Shown piece by piece: positions 26,253-36,438 of a DNA stretch of 64,000 nucleotides. The notes beneath the pieces are model-generated. The model saw only the letters and a list, made by a program, of their open reading frames with translations, was not told the origin of the DNA and ran no database searches. Position 1 is the stretch's first letter. Every line of letters begins with the position of its first letter. Source of the DNA: Trichococcus sp. K1Tr (GTDB lineage: Bacteria; Bacillota; Bacilli; Lactobacillales; Aerococcaceae); assembly GCF_028309625.1 (NCBI RefSeq), contig NZ_JAQMHR010000002.1, forward strand, positions 62,001 to 126,000, given 5' to 3'. The position numbers and the translations under genes are program-made.

Positions 26253-29200
26253 GATAAATGCTGTCAGAATCATCAACTTGAACTACAACAATAACACAAT
26301 GCGAATCGATGACGAGACTTTTCATTTGAATGGGGAGAGCACGCTTCTTTCGTTGCGCAACGGGGGAGGCAAGACGGTCTTAGTGCAGATGATGCTCGCT
26401 CCCTTTGTGACCAAAAGATACCGGAATTTGAAGGACCGTCCGTTCTCGAGTTACTTCACATCCACTATCCCAACCTACATTTTGGTGGAATGGGAATTGG
26501 ATGGTGCGGCTAATAAGGTCCTTACCGGGATGATGGTCCGAAAAAGGAGTTACGCGTCTGACGATGACTCCAAAGATGACCTGGAAATCGTCAATTTCAT
26601 CAACGAATACAGCGGGCAAAATACGAATGATATTCACAACATTTCGCTTGTTGAAATGGTTGAAGGAAGAAAAAAGGTCAAGAGCTTCGGAAATACGAAG
26701 TCCTTGTTCGAGTCCCTGAAGAAAAACCAGGAATGCAACTTCAATTACTATGATATGACGCAGTACAATCAGTCGAAAAACTACTTCGCCAAACTGAAGG
26801 AATACCAGATCAACAATAAAGAATGGGAGTCCATCATACACAAAATCAACCTTAAGGAATCAGGGCTGTCAGAACTTTTCGTTGAATCAAAAAGTGCGGA
26901 GGGACTGATTGAAAAATGGTTCCTTAAAACGGTAGAGGACAAGCTAAATGTTGACGAGGACAAAATCAAGAACTTCCAGGAAATAGTGTTCCGTTATGCC
27001 AAGCAATACCGGGAAAACAAGGTGAAAATAGATAAAAAGGCATCTATCGAGGAATTTTTTGTGGACGGAGAAAACGTCCGGAGTCACGCCGTCGAACTTC
27101 AAACATGCCAAAGGGAGCGTTCGGCGTTCGAAAACAAAATTGCCAACCTAGTGGTAACAATCGAGAAGAAAAAGGCCGAGTTAGATTCACTTAAGGAAAA
27201 GCTACAGGAGCAGATTACGAACATCGTAGGCGAAATTGATGACATCCAGTATGAGAAACTTTCCTTGGAGATCTATCGATGCCTAGAAACAAAAGATAAG
27301 ACAGAAGAGATGATTGCTACGGCCCAGGGTGAGCTTGATGCAAATGGATGGCACCTTCAGGACCGGATACAAATGCACAATATTTTTGAGTGCGCTAAAT
27401 TATTAGAGGAGTACCGAGATTTTTCCAAAGAAGTTCAGGGACTGGAAAATAAACTGGAAATACTGAAAAGTGAAACAAAAGACATGAGCTCCGAAAGGGA
27501 CAATTTGGGTTATACCCTCAGCGTGCACTACTGTAATGAGCAAGAGATAGCCTGGAAAAATTCCGCTGAAATTGAGCTGGAATTAGAGAAGTTGAAAAAT
27601 GTGATTGAGAATTCCGAAGAGAAGACCGATTCGCTGAATGACGAATTGAACCGTGCTGCATCGACATTAGGCGGAATCGATGAAAGCATCAGAGGGTTTG
27701 ATGCATCCGAAGTCCGGTTCAATAACAGACATCACGTGGGATTCATGAGAAACCTTACCGGCCATTACGACGAGGGGATGCTGACCGAGACTGGGATAGA
27801 ATACAGCAATAAGCGAGACGCTATTTCTAAGAGTATTACCATATTAAACGACCTTCTGCATAACAAGGACAAAGAAAAGAAGTCCCTGGAACGGGCCGTA
27901 ACCGAAGCAAGAACGAAGATGGCAACTGATAACGAAAAACTGAAAAATACCATCCATACGCTTCAACAGTTTGAGCAAGAACTATCTGAAAGGAAAGATA
28001 CCCTGAAATATATCGGTTTTGATGAAGGTAGGATATTCGAAAAAGACAGCATAGTCGACGCATTCGACAAACAGATTGCTGCAATGAGATCAGATCAATC
28101 CAAGCTGAATTCAGAGTTGGAGAAGGAAAGGGCGGAACTGAATAAATTGCAGACCGGCAAAATAACGGAATTGCCGGGCGATATTTCAGCAGAATTCGGG
28201 AAACGCGATATTCCAGTGATATACGGAATGGAATGGCTGCGGAAGTCCGAAAACGCGAAGGCTGCAGGGGAAAGATTGGTGCGCAACAACCCGTTCATTC
28301 CTTATTCCCTCATCATGAACAGACGGGATATCGAAAAGCTGGAGAAGGAACCCATAGAAAGCTTCACCTCGTACCCGATTGTGATCCTGTGCCGGGAGGA
28401 ACTGGATCATGCCTTCGTATCCGGCGACACGAAATTACTGACAGTGGGCAAAGTCAATTTCCTGATTTCATTCAACAATAAGTTGATTGACAAAGAGGAA
28501 TTGGAAATTATTATCCGGAAAAAGGAAAAGGAGATTTTTGTCCTAGAGAACAGAATCCGGGATAAGCAAAACGAAATCGACATCCTTGAAGGAAAAAGAA
28601 ACCAAGTAATCTCTACCAAAGTCGATAAGGAAAGCTATTTTAATGCGGAAGCGGAGAGAAAAACATACGCAGACGGAATTTCCGTTACCGATCAAAAGCT
28701 TAGCCATTTGAGCTCTGCTGTTTCGACCATCACTAAAGAATACGATTCAGCGACGGTCGAATTGAGGATAAAGAAGGATACAGTAGACGATTTGCAGAGA
28801 CGGATTGCAGATTTGGAGGAATTCAAATCAGAATACACCACGTATTGCGACAATCTGCAAAGGCAAAATCAGTTGAAAGATGAAGCGGCCGCCATCCGTG
28901 CTCAGCTTGAGGAGCACAGAAATCTGAAAAAAACACTTGAAACAGATAAGGGCAAACAAGAAGCAAGATTAAGGTATTCTCGCGATAAGGAATCGGAAAT
29001 CGGCAAAAAATTGGAGAACTATCATGCATTCAAAGAAGGTACATTGGTGGAGAAGGACATCGAAGACATCGAATCCCGGTTCGAGAGCCTCTCGACGAAA
29101 ATTACAGAAGATGTGAAAAGCCTCGAAGAAATGCTTAAAACAGCGAGAAAAAGATTCAGAAAAAAAGAGGCGGACCTTTCGATGAAATTAAGCGAATATC

Positions 29201-30639
29201 ATTTGATTGATAGACAATTCACGGAAGTATTATATGACCCGTATAAAGAGAAGCAGATAGGGAAGGAAATCGAAAGGCTGAGAAGCAAACTGACTGAGAT
29301 TACTGCTGAAATGAATGAGCATAAAACTAAAAAAGCCGTGATTGAGAATACGATCCAAGGGTACTTCGCCGATTTGAAGAAAAGTCTCGGCAAGGAAGAG
29401 CCAAAAGCGCGCAACGAAATCAAGGACTATGATTTTGCCGAAAAAATCTTCATCCTAGAGGACCGGAAGAAGGAAATCGAGCGTGAAACAGGCAATATTG
29501 AAGCACAGTTGAAGCGGATAAGCGAAAACCGCACTGCGTTGGTTGAATATGAGGACTTCCCGGTCGTCTCGGAAGTCAAACTAGAAGTGGATTATGAGGA
29601 ACTGGATCGATACAGGGGAGAAATGCTGCGCGATTACAAGCAGTCCCAGTCCGATGAAAACGAAAAGAGCATACAATTGGGTAGGGAAGTTGAGAGGGTT
29701 CTCCGCAAAAAAATATTCAACAGCGATGACTTCTTTAGGATACCTCTGGAGACTCTGAATGATCTTTCAAATGAGCCGAATGCTCTTTTGGAGAATTTGG
29801 ATATCATTTTGGATTCTTACCGTACCTTGATGGAAAAATTGGCAGCGGACATAGAACTGATTCAGAAAGAAAAGGAAAACGTACTTCAAAACATATTTGC
29901 TTACATCCGCGAGGTCCATGAAAACCTCGGTAAGATAGACAAAAATTCATCCATCAACATCAGAGGACGCTCAATCAAAATGCTCCGGATCAATTTACCT
30001 GATTGGGAAGAAAATCAGGCATTGTATAAGCAACGACTCAATGATTTGCTCGATACGGTGACGGCAAGAACGTTGGACAGACTGGATCAGAATGAGAATG
30101 CCGAAGAGACCATCTCCGCTGCCATCACAACGAAAAACCTATACAACGAGGTGGTGACTATCAGCAGCATTGAAGTCAAACTGTTCAAAATCGAAGAAGA
30201 TAGGGAACGTCAAATCAGCTGGAATGATGTAGCTAAAAACTCTGGAGGAGAAGGCTTCCTTTCTGCCTTTGTCATCCTGTCCAGTCTTTTGTCCTACATG
30301 GGAAAGGATGAAAGGGATATCTTTGCAGAAAGAGTGAACAGTAAGGTGTTGGTGATGGACAATCCGTTTGCACAGACGAATGCGGATCATTTGCTGAAGC
30401 CGCTGATGGAGATTGCCAAGAAGAGCAACACACAATTAGTATGCCTATCCGGATTGGGCGGAGACAGTATCTATAACCGATTCGATAACATCTATGTTCT
30501 GAACCTGATTTCTTCAAAACTGAAGGGCGGTGTGCAGTTCCTGCATGGCGAGCATCTGAAAGGGGAAGAGGCAGAGGAAGTAATGGAAGCCTCTCACTTC
30601 AAAATAACCGAAGAAATCGATCAGATGGATTTGTTCTGA
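26245..30639 (+). CDS. jetC: Wadjet subunit JetC (SMC-like ATPase)
   Basis: A 1464-residue SMC/MukB-like ATPase. Walker A is RNGGGKTVLV (about residues 39-47), the signature is NSGGEGFLSAFV (from about 1332) and Walker B is KVLVMDNPFAQTN (from about 1367). Two very long coiled-coil arms enclose a hinge around residues 640-740. The motor reels in DNA and senses plasmid topology. The ATG at 26245 follows GGGGGAGGAAGAAC; the open frame upstream lies inside jetB. All motifs are intact, so the system looks functional. Confidence 0.9.
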   Translation: MSKINAVRIINLNYNNNTMRIDDETFHLNGESTLLSLRNGGGKTVLVQMMLAPFVTKRYRNLKDRPFSSYFTSTIPTYILVEWELDGAANKVLTGMMVRKRSYASDDDSKDDLEIVNFINEYSGQNTNDIHNISLVEMVEGRKKVKSFGNTKSLFESLKKNQECNFNYYDMTQYNQSKNYFAKLKEYQINNKEWESIIHKINLKESGLSELFVESKSAEGLIEKWFLKTVEDKLNVDEDKIKNFQEIVFRYAKQYRENKVKIDKKASIEEFFVDGENVRSHAVELQTCQRERSAFENKIANLVVTIEKKKAELDSLKEKLQEQITNIVGEIDDIQYEKLSLEIYRCLETKDKTEEMIATAQGELDANGWHLQDRIQMHNIFECAKLLEEYRDFSKEVQGLENKLEILKSETKDMSSERDNLGYTLSVHYCNEQEIAWKNSAEIELELEKLKNVIENSEEKTDSLNDELNRAASTLGGIDESIRGFDASEVRFNNRHHVGFMRNLTGHYDEGMLTETGIEYSNKRDAISKSITILNDLLHNKDKEKKSLERAVTEARTKMATDNEKLKNTIHTLQQFEQELSERKDTLKYIGFDEGRIFEKDSIVDAFDKQIAAMRSDQSKLNSELEKERAELNKLQTGKITELPGDISAEFGKRDIPVIYGMEWLRKSENAKAAGERLVRNNPFIPYSLIMNRRDIEKLEKEPIESFTSYPIVILCREELDHAFVSGDTKLLTVGKVNFLISFNNKLIDKEELEIIIRKKEKEIFVLENRIRDKQNEIDILEGKRNQVISTKVDKESYFNAEAERKTYADGISVTDQKLSHLSSAVSTITKEYDSATVELRIKKDTVDDLQRRIADLEEFKSEYTTYCDNLQRQNQLKDEAAAIRAQLEEHRNLKKTLETDKGKQEARLRYSRDKESEIGKKLENYHAFKEGTLVEKDIEDIESRFESLSTKITEDVKSLEEMLKTARKRFRKKEADLSMKLSEYHLIDRQFTEVLYDPYKEKQIGKEIERLRSKLTEITAEMNEHKTKKAVIENTIQGYFADLKKSLGKEEPKARNEIKDYDFAEKIFILEDRKKEIERETGNIEAQLKRISENRTALVEYEDFPVVSEVKLEVDYEELDRYRGEMLRDYKQSQSDENEKSIQLGREVERVLRKKIFNSDDFFRIPLETLNDLSNEPNALLENLDIILDSYRTLMEKLAADIELIQKEKENVLQNIFAYIREVHENLGKIDKNSSINIRGRSIKMLRINLPDWEENQALYKQRLNDLLDTVTARTLDRLDQNENAEETISAAITTKNLYNEVVTISSIEVKLFKIEEDRERQISWNDVAKNSGGEGFLSAFVILSSLLSYMGKDERDIFAERVNSKVLVMDNPFAQTNADHLLKPLMEIAKKSNTQLVCLSGLGGDSIYNRFDNIYVLNLISSKLKGGVQFLHGEHLKGEEAEEVMEASHFKITEEIDQMDLF

Positions 30640-30655
30640 GAAAGAGATAGTACAG

Positions 30656-30695
30656 AAAAAGAAGGCCACGGATTCATAATCTGGTCTTCTTTTTG
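30656..30695 (+). terminator. Terminator of the Wadjet operon
   Basis: AAAAAGAAGGCCA and TGGTCTTCTTTTT pair with a few mismatches; TTTTT follows. The remaining bases to 30952 hold nothing recognisable. Confidence 0.7.
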
Positions 30696-30952
30696 ATTTC
30701 TCAGTCAATAGGGGACATATTGGAGGCATATATCGAGGTATTGCAGCAAGGTGTTATTCATACGCAGAAGTTTAACTTTTGTAGTAAAATGAGGCTATGA
30801 ATGATAACGCTTCCTTTTTCGGGTGTGAACATGATGTAAAAGACACTGTTGGGCGATGAAAAAATATCCAAGTACAAAGTGGTTCTATCGGGTGTGCCAG
30901 TTTCATTGTCACTTTTATTTCTTTGGATGACACAGATAAGGGAGCGTTAAAA

Positions 30953-31354
30953 ATGAGAAGGAACAAAGTATTGATGTACATGCTTGTGCTATTCGGCCTC
31001 ATTTTGCTGGGAGGCTGTACTGTAACCGTTGAGAGAGAACAAGAAACAGTTGAGGAAGCGTTGGTAGGACATTGGGTAAATACCATGGGATCCCCGGATT
31101 ATTACTTTACCGAAACTGAACTGATCGAAATGGATGATGAGGGTACGAAAACCGAAATGACCTATGTGGTCGTGGAGTCTAATGAAGAAGAAAGCACGAT
31201 AACCATCCGGACGACGGATTCTAAGGGCGGAGAAGAGGATAAAAAAATAGAATTCTCTGATGACAGAGAAACAATGGAAGAGACCAGCTACATCTTGGGT
31301 GTCGAATCCGGCACAGAAGATTTTACCTATGTCGACAGCAAAACAAAACCGTAG
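30953..31354 (+). CDS. Small lipoprotein of unknown function
   Basis: A 133-residue lipoprotein: signal ending LILLGGC (Cys lipobox). The acidic mature part (VGHWVNTMGSPDYYFTETELIEMDDEG) resembles lipocalin-like or DUF4822-type domains that begin with a G-W pair. No activity is known. The ATG at 30953 follows AAGGGAGCG. Confidence 0.6.
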   Translation: MRRNKVLMYMLVLFGLILLGGCTVTVEREQETVEEALVGHWVNTMGSPDYYFTETELIEMDDEGTKTEMTYVVVESNEEESTITIRTTDSKGGEEDKKIEFSDDRETMEETSYILGVESGTEDFTYVDSKTKP

Positions 31355-31443
31355 ATTGGTTGATAGCAGGCTTTAACAATGTAGAGGTGTAATATATCTC
31401 CAAGGAGTAATCTCAAAAAAATAAAAGAAATAGGGTGATTCAT

Positions 31444-31587
31444 ATGTTATGGACAATTGCAGCGATCATCTTTGTTTTATGGGCACTTGGATTTTTTACT
31501 GCTACTGGTGGAGCATTGATACACGTTCTTTTGGTCATCGCGCTCATTCTGATTATAGTTCAGTTGATCACCGGGAAGAAAGTGTGA
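31444..31587 (+). CDS. lmo0937-family small membrane protein
   Basis: A 47-residue protein with two hydrophobic helices: MLWTIAAIIFVLWALGFF and LIHVLLVIALILIIVQLI, ending ITGKKV. This is the pattern of the lmo0937 family, tiny membrane proteins widespread in Firmicutes, often stress-induced. AGGGTGATTCAT precedes the ATG. Confidence 0.75.
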   Translation: MLWTIAAIIFVLWALGFFTATGGALIHVLLVIALILIIVQLITGKKV

Positions 31588-31606
31588 GTTCTGCCAAATT
31601 TATTTG

Positions 31607-31712
31607 AGGGAATTGTGGTTATGACGGCATTCTTTCGATGAATAAAGAAATGACTAAAAAAAGAGAATAGAGTCGATAAAACGGAAATCCCATAACGGGC
31701 TTTCCGTTTTTG
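31607..31712 (+). repeat. Dispersed terminator-bearing repeat, copy C
   Basis: Aligns with copy A from its upstream block (TATGACGGCATTC) to the hairpin ACGGAAA-CCC/GGG-TTTCCGT followed by TTTT. It ends the lmo0937-family gene. Confidence 0.6.
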
Positions 31713-32308
31713 TGTGTTCAGATCATTTGTGATTTAAAAGTGAATAACTCCGAAACCTGACGTCCCTCAGCAGGAATGCTGCCACGCCGAAGTCATTTTT
31801 TAGAGAAAAAGCAGAAAAAATGGACAAATCGATAAAGCAGAGGGTTCCTCCAAAGTGTCATCCAATCACGAAATCCTCACTTTTCTGAAATTCCCCATTT
31901 TATTGATAGAAGCCATTGGAAAAGCTTATGTTATAGGCTTTTTACCTTTGTTGCTTTGTCGGGCAATGACAAGCAATGTGAGTTTATTCACACAGTTCTC
32001 GTATCTTGGCGGAGGGTATGCAATGAAGAGAGAGCACTCATTATGTGCACGATTTGTAGTCGGAATCCCTATTTTTCGGGGCATATAAGCAACGAACCAG
32101 CCTATATTTCAGGATGTATCCCTATAGGTGCAAGTTGTATGTTTTTATTTTGGTGGCGTTATCATGCGTTTGCCTATAATGCCAACCACGTGTTACATAT
32201 AGTCCCATCAGCTGTGAGAATCGAAATGACTATCTTCTTTTTTGACTATATAATTTGCTCCATAGTTAAGAACAAATTAGAAATTTCAAATCAAAGGAGA
32301 TCAATTAA
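31713..32308. other. Gene-free region before amtB
   Basis: About 600 bases. Open frames here lack ribosome sites and family resemblance. A possible amtB promoter is ATGACT (32226-32231), 17 bases, TATAAT (32249-32254). I see no GlnR box (TGTNA-N7-TNACA). Confidence 0.45.
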
Positions 32309-34075
32309 ATGGAAATCAATATGGCGGACACGACTTTCATGTTCCTCGCAACGGTAATGGTCCTGCTGATGACCCCAGCTTTATCTTTATTTTACGGAGG
32401 GATGGTCAGGGCAAAAAATGTTCTGAGCACAACCATGCATAGTTATGCAGCTATTGTAGTAGTGGTGATACAATGGATAATTTTAGGTTATTCCTTGTCA
32501 TTCGGAGGAGACAACGCAATCATCGGCGACTTCTCATTTGCTTTTCTGAATAATGTTGGGTTCTCCCCAGTCGATTATGCTCCGACAATCCCGCATCAGT
32601 TATTCATGATGTTTCAATTGGCTTTTGCGATTATTACACCTGCAATCATTTCCGGAAGCGTTGCGGAAAGAATGAAGTTCCCTGCGTACCTTGCCTTCGT
32701 ATTGCTGTGGACAACCTTGGTCTATGACCCGATTGCGCATTGGGTATGGGGCAACGGTGGTTGGATCCGTGAAATGGGCGCTCTCGATTTCGCAGGCGGA
32801 ACGGTTATTCACGTCAGCGCCGGCATTTCAGCGCTTGTGGCCGCAATATTTGTCGGTAAAAGAACCAACAAAGACTCTGTCCGACCGCATAACATCCCGA
32901 TGACGATGATCGGCGCAGGCTTGTTGCTGTTCGGCTGGTTCGGCTTCAATGCAGGCAGCGCGCTCAGCATCAACGGCATTGCAATGAATGCGTTCATCAC
33001 AACGACTGTATCGGGAGCTGCTGCTGGATTCAGCTGGCTCATGTGCGAATGGGTCCTTCACAAGAGACCGACTGCTTTAGGCTTGGTCAGCGGTATCATC
33101 GCCGGACTTGGCTCAATCACGCAAAGCGCTGGTTACGTCAGCCCATTCTCGGCTCTGCTTATCGGTTTCGTCGGCGGGATCCTATGTTTCTTCGCTGTCA
33201 CTGAACTGAAAAAGAGAATCGGTTATGATGATGCACTAGATGCTTTTGGTTGTCATGGTGTCGGCGGAATTTGGGGCGGAATCTCAGCCGGGATTTTCGC
33301 GACATCCACAATCAATCCTGATATCACAGGTGGGTTGGTGGACGGAAACGCGACACTGCTGATCGTAGAACTCATCAGTATCTTGGCGGTTACTGCTTAT
33401 TCAGCCATCATTTCCTTTGTCATCCTGAAGCTGATCAGCCTCGTTATGCCGGTAAGGGCATCCGAGGAGGAAGAGGAAGATGGATTGGACTATTCCTTGC
33501 ATGGAGAAACGGCTTACGGTTCGGTCAGCGCTGCAGGCCTTGCTGTTGGTGCGCATGAACCTGTTGCCATTCCGGCCACTCCAGCTATTTCCCCGAAAAA
33601 GCAGTTCGGTGCAGAAGTTGTAGCTATGGATGAAGCCGTTGTCGTGGAAAACCACGCGACAGCGATTCCGGGCAACAAGACACATAAGACGAAAAAAATG
33701 ACCAAAGTGGAAATCTTGATCAATGAAAGCAAATTCGATCATCTGAAAAAAGCCTTGAACGGCATCGGCATCACCGGCATGACGGTCGTGAATGTGTTCG
33801 GGTACGGCGTGCAAAAAGGGCACACGACTTATTACCGTGGGGTAGAAACCGATGCGGATCTGCTGCCTAAAGTCCGGGTGGAAGTCGTGATCAGCAACGT
33901 GCCTCTCCAACAAGTGATCGAAACTGCCAGAAAAGCTTTGTATACAGGGAATATCGGCGACGGGAAAATCTTCGTGTATGATGTTGAAAATGTCATCCGC
34001 GTAAGCACCGGCGAAGAAGGCGCGCAAGCATTGGCGTACAACGGCGATGCAGAGTTACTGCGTGCGACTTCCTGA
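32309..34075 (+). CDS. amtB: Ammonium transporter AmtB fused to a PII (GlnB/GlnK-like) domain
   Basis: A 588-residue protein. Residues 1-390 form an 11-helix Amt channel, with TTMHSYAAIVVVVIQW, GGTVIHVSAGISALVAA, FGWFGFNAGSA and DAFGCHGVGGIWGG (pore His) all present. After a linker of about 70 residues, residues 463-588 are a PII domain: VEILINESKFDHLKKALNGIGITGMTV, GVQKGHTTYYRG, LPKVRVEVV, IGDGKIFVYDVENVIRVSTGE. PII normally blocks AmtB when nitrogen is plentiful; here it is attached. The T-loop Tyr51 that is uridylylated in E. coli is Thr514. AAAGGAGATC precedes the ATG. Confidence 0.93.
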   Translation: MEINMADTTFMFLATVMVLLMTPALSLFYGGMVRAKNVLSTTMHSYAAIVVVVIQWIILGYSLSFGGDNAIIGDFSFAFLNNVGFSPVDYAPTIPHQLFMMFQLAFAIITPAIISGSVAERMKFPAYLAFVLLWTTLVYDPIAHWVWGNGGWIREMGALDFAGGTVIHVSAGISALVAAIFVGKRTNKDSVRPHNIPMTMIGAGLLLFGWFGFNAGSALSINGIAMNAFITTTVSGAAAGFSWLMCEWVLHKRPTALGLVSGIIAGLGSITQSAGYVSPFSALLIGFVGGILCFFAVTELKKRIGYDDALDAFGCHGVGGIWGGISAGIFATSTINPDITGGLVDGNATLLIVELISILAVTAYSAIISFVILKLISLVMPVRASEEEEEDGLDYSLHGETAYGSVSAAGLAVGAHEPVAIPATPAISPKKQFGAEVVAMDEAVVVENHATAIPGNKTHKTKKMTKVEILINESKFDHLKKALNGIGITGMTVVNVFGYGVQKGHTTYYRGVETDADLLPKVRVEVVISNVPLQQVIETARKALYTGNIGDGKIFVYDVENVIRVSTGEEGAQALAYNGDAELLRATS

Positions 34076-34137
34076 TTGAAGCAAATTCCTAAGGGCTGCG
34101 AGATTGAAAGATTTGTCTCAGGCCCATCCAATATAAA

Positions 34138-34182
34138 TGAAGCACTTGTCAGGGGTTGATTTGACAAGTGCTTCTTTTTTAT
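34138..34182 (+). terminator. Terminator of amtB-PII
   Basis: GAAGCACTTGTCA pairs with TGACAAGTGCTTC and is followed by TTTTTT. Confidence 0.9.
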
Positions 34183-34358
34183 TTCGGTAAATAATTGAAC
34201 CATGCGGGATAGCGAATGATACCGTTTGCGTGTTCTTTGGGGGTATAATGTAGGTATAGTTTAAGAAGAATTTCCGACTTGCTGCCCCAGGAATAGATGC
34301 GGGGAAGGGCGTAGGAACGAGCAGATTTGTAGGGAACAGAATCCGGGAGGTGGAGTTT

Positions 34359-34982
34359 TTGGCTAAGAAGACAGGTTCTGATGCAAACGGATTACTATTA
34401 TTGAAAAAATGGTGGTTTTGGTTGATTTTTGTTGTGGCGGTCGGGATGATGGGTGTATTCGGTGGGGGAACAGAAACGGCGGAAACAAACGCATCCAATT
34501 CAGCAGCGCAAACCGCAATAGCTAACTTTGAAGAGATGGCGACTGCAGCAAGCATAGAACAAGCTGAGGCAGATAAGCGGGTAGAAGCGGCCGTCCAAGC
34601 GGCTGAAGAAAAGGCTAACGCTGAAGCTCAGGCTGAAGCAGAGGCAAAACTCAAGGATCCCGCAAATTACCGGACGGATATCACCTATGATCAATTAGCA
34701 CAGGCACCCGATGATTATAATTCTGAGATGATTGCGATGTCGGGTCGGGTCATTCAAATGATGCAGGGTGAGGGATCTTCGCAAATGCTGGTGGCGGTTG
34801 ATGATAAGGAGGGGGCCGTCATTTTTCTGGGATACGAATCGAATATCGCCGAATCCGGGGTTTCAGAAAATGATCTCATCAAATTTTACGGAACAGCAGC
34901 TGGAACGATTAGCTATGATTCCACCATTGGAGAAACCATAACGGTACCCGCTGCCTTCGTGAATATGATTGAGCTGCAATGA
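34359..34982 (+). CDS. Membrane-anchored protein with alanine-rich coiled coil and a C-terminal OB-like domain
   Basis: A 207-residue protein: one membrane helix (KWWFWLIFVVAVGMMGVFGG), an Ala/Glu coiled coil (EQAEADKRVEAAVQAAEEKANAEAQAEAEAKL) and a C-terminal domain (YRTDITYDQLAQAPDDYNSEMIAMSGRVIQM ... DLIKFYGTAAG) of the kind found in many Gram-positive lipoproteins, OB-fold-like. No activity is known. The TTG at 34359 is chosen because GGGAGGTGGA lies just before it; a GTG three codons earlier is too close to that site. Confidence 0.6.
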   Translation: MAKKTGSDANGLLLLKKWWFWLIFVVAVGMMGVFGGGTETAETNASNSAAQTAIANFEEMATAASIEQAEADKRVEAAVQAAEEKANAEAQAEAEAKLKDPANYRTDITYDQLAQAPDDYNSEMIAMSGRVIQMMQGEGSSQMLVAVDDKEGAVIFLGYESNIAESGVSENDLIKFYGTAAGTISYDSTIGETITVPAAFVNMIELQ

Positions 34983-35082
34983 TTTTCGTGCGAAAAAATG
35001 AAGGTATCTAAGATTTGGCAGTATCCGCCGATTCAGCGAGTACGCTACTGGTTATGCAATTTCGACGCATGGGAGATGAAAT

Positions 35083-36330
35083 ATGTTCACGTTGTACGAA
35101 CCATCTGAACAGAAAGTGCCGATCAAGATTTGGCTTGAGAATACGAGCCAACTGGATAAAATTTGTCTGGAGCAAGCAAAAAATCTGGCCAATCTGCCTT
35201 TTGCCTACCAACACATTGCCTTTATGCCGGATGCCCACGCCGGTTACGGCATGCCCATCGGAGGCATATTGGCTGCTGAAGGGATGATTGTTCCGAATGC
35301 AATCGGAGCCGATATCGGCTGTGGAATGGCTTTTGTGCAAACCAATATTCCCGCGGAAATCCTTATTACGGCAGATGCACCCGACGGGATATTAGCGCAG
35401 TCCATCGTCAACACTATTCTGCGTAGCATTCCGAACGGCTATGAGAAGCACAAACGCAAACAAGCAAGCGATGCTGTCCGGCAGTTTTCCTGGTATCTGG
35501 AAGAACAGGAGAAGTTGGGAGCAACCAAAGAGCTGGCCCATGTTTTGGATGAGGCTTATTTTCAAGCAGGGACGCTCGGCGGCGGGAATCACTTTATCGA
35601 GCTGCAAACGGATGAAGAAGGGTTCTTGGGCGTGATGGTCCATACCGGTTCGCGGAATGTCGGGGATGCTGTCTGTCATTATTTTGATGATGAGGCAAAG
35701 CAACTGAACATACAGCAACATTCACCCGTTCCTCCGGCGTGGAACTTGGCTTATCTGCCCGCGGAAAGCGACACCGGAAAAGAATATATCCGATGGATGG
35801 GATTTGCCATGGCATTCGCCAAAGAGAACCGGGCGAAAATTACGGGGAGTGTCATCGAAATCATTCGTCGTCTTGTTGCCGAATATGCAGATTTTACCGA
35901 GATTGAAGTGTCCGAACCGATCGACTGCCATCATAATTATGCCGCTTATGAAGAATATGACGGGAAGGTGGTCTGGGTGCATCGGAAAGGGGCCATCCGG
36001 GTCAGGGAAGGCGAATGGGGGATCATCCCGGGTGCAATGGGGACGAGTTCCTATTTGGTCAAGGGGAAAGGGAATCCGGAGAGTTTTCACTCGTGCTCGC
36101 ACGGAGCCGGACGCCAGATGAGCAGGAAAGAGGCGATGGAAAAGTTCAGTGTGGAGGACACAATCCTCGACCTTGAATCGAAGGGGATTTTTCTGGGGAA
36201 AACAAGGAAACGCGATATAGGAGAAGAAGCCCGATTTGCCTATAAAGACATCGATTTTGTCATCGCTAATGAACTGGACTTGATTGAGCCTATCTGCAAG
36301 CTGGAAACGCTGGGGGTCGTGAAAGGATAG
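35083..36330 (+). CDS. rtcB: RtcB family RNA ligase
   Basis: A 415-residue enzyme that joins RNA 2',3'-cyclic phosphate or 3'-phosphate ends to 5'-OH ends using GTP and Mn2+. Metal and guanylate motifs are intact: MPDAHAGYGMPIGG, GADIGCG, GTLGGGNHFIEL, VHTGSRNVGD, DCHHNYA, RKGAIR and HSCSHGAGRQMSR, whose last His is the guanylated one. The length fits short bacterial RtcB. No RtcA, archease or RtcR gene is near. GGGAGATGAA precedes the ATG. Confidence 0.92.
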   Translation: MFTLYEPSEQKVPIKIWLENTSQLDKICLEQAKNLANLPFAYQHIAFMPDAHAGYGMPIGGILAAEGMIVPNAIGADIGCGMAFVQTNIPAEILITADAPDGILAQSIVNTILRSIPNGYEKHKRKQASDAVRQFSWYLEEQEKLGATKELAHVLDEAYFQAGTLGGGNHFIELQTDEEGFLGVMVHTGSRNVGDAVCHYFDDEAKQLNIQQHSPVPPAWNLAYLPAESDTGKEYIRWMGFAMAFAKENRAKITGSVIEIIRRLVAEYADFTEIEVSEPIDCHHNYAAYEEYDGKVVWVHRKGAIRVREGEWGIIPGAMGTSSYLVKGKGNPESFHSCSHGAGRQMSRKEAMEKFSVEDTILDLESKGIFLGKTRKRDIGEEARFAYKDIDFVIANELDLIEPICKLETLGVVKG

Positions 36331-36361
36331 CTGGGGGTCGCAAAACAGTAAAAAATATGTC

Positions 36362-36402
36362 AAAGAAATGGCCGTCCCATTTTGAGACGGCCATTTCCTT
36401 TG
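36362..36402. terminator. Bidirectional terminator between rtcB and the DUF2087 gene
   Basis: GAAATGGCCGTC and GACGGCCATTTC are exact complements around a nine-base loop. Confidence 0.85.
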
Positions 36403-36438
36403 TATACAATTATGCGAAAATAACTGTAAAACTCAACG

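Noticed and set aside
31855-32357. Two open frames before amtB
   Set aside because: No ribosome sites, odd composition (Cys- and Phe-rich) and no family resemblance; one overlaps the amtB start.
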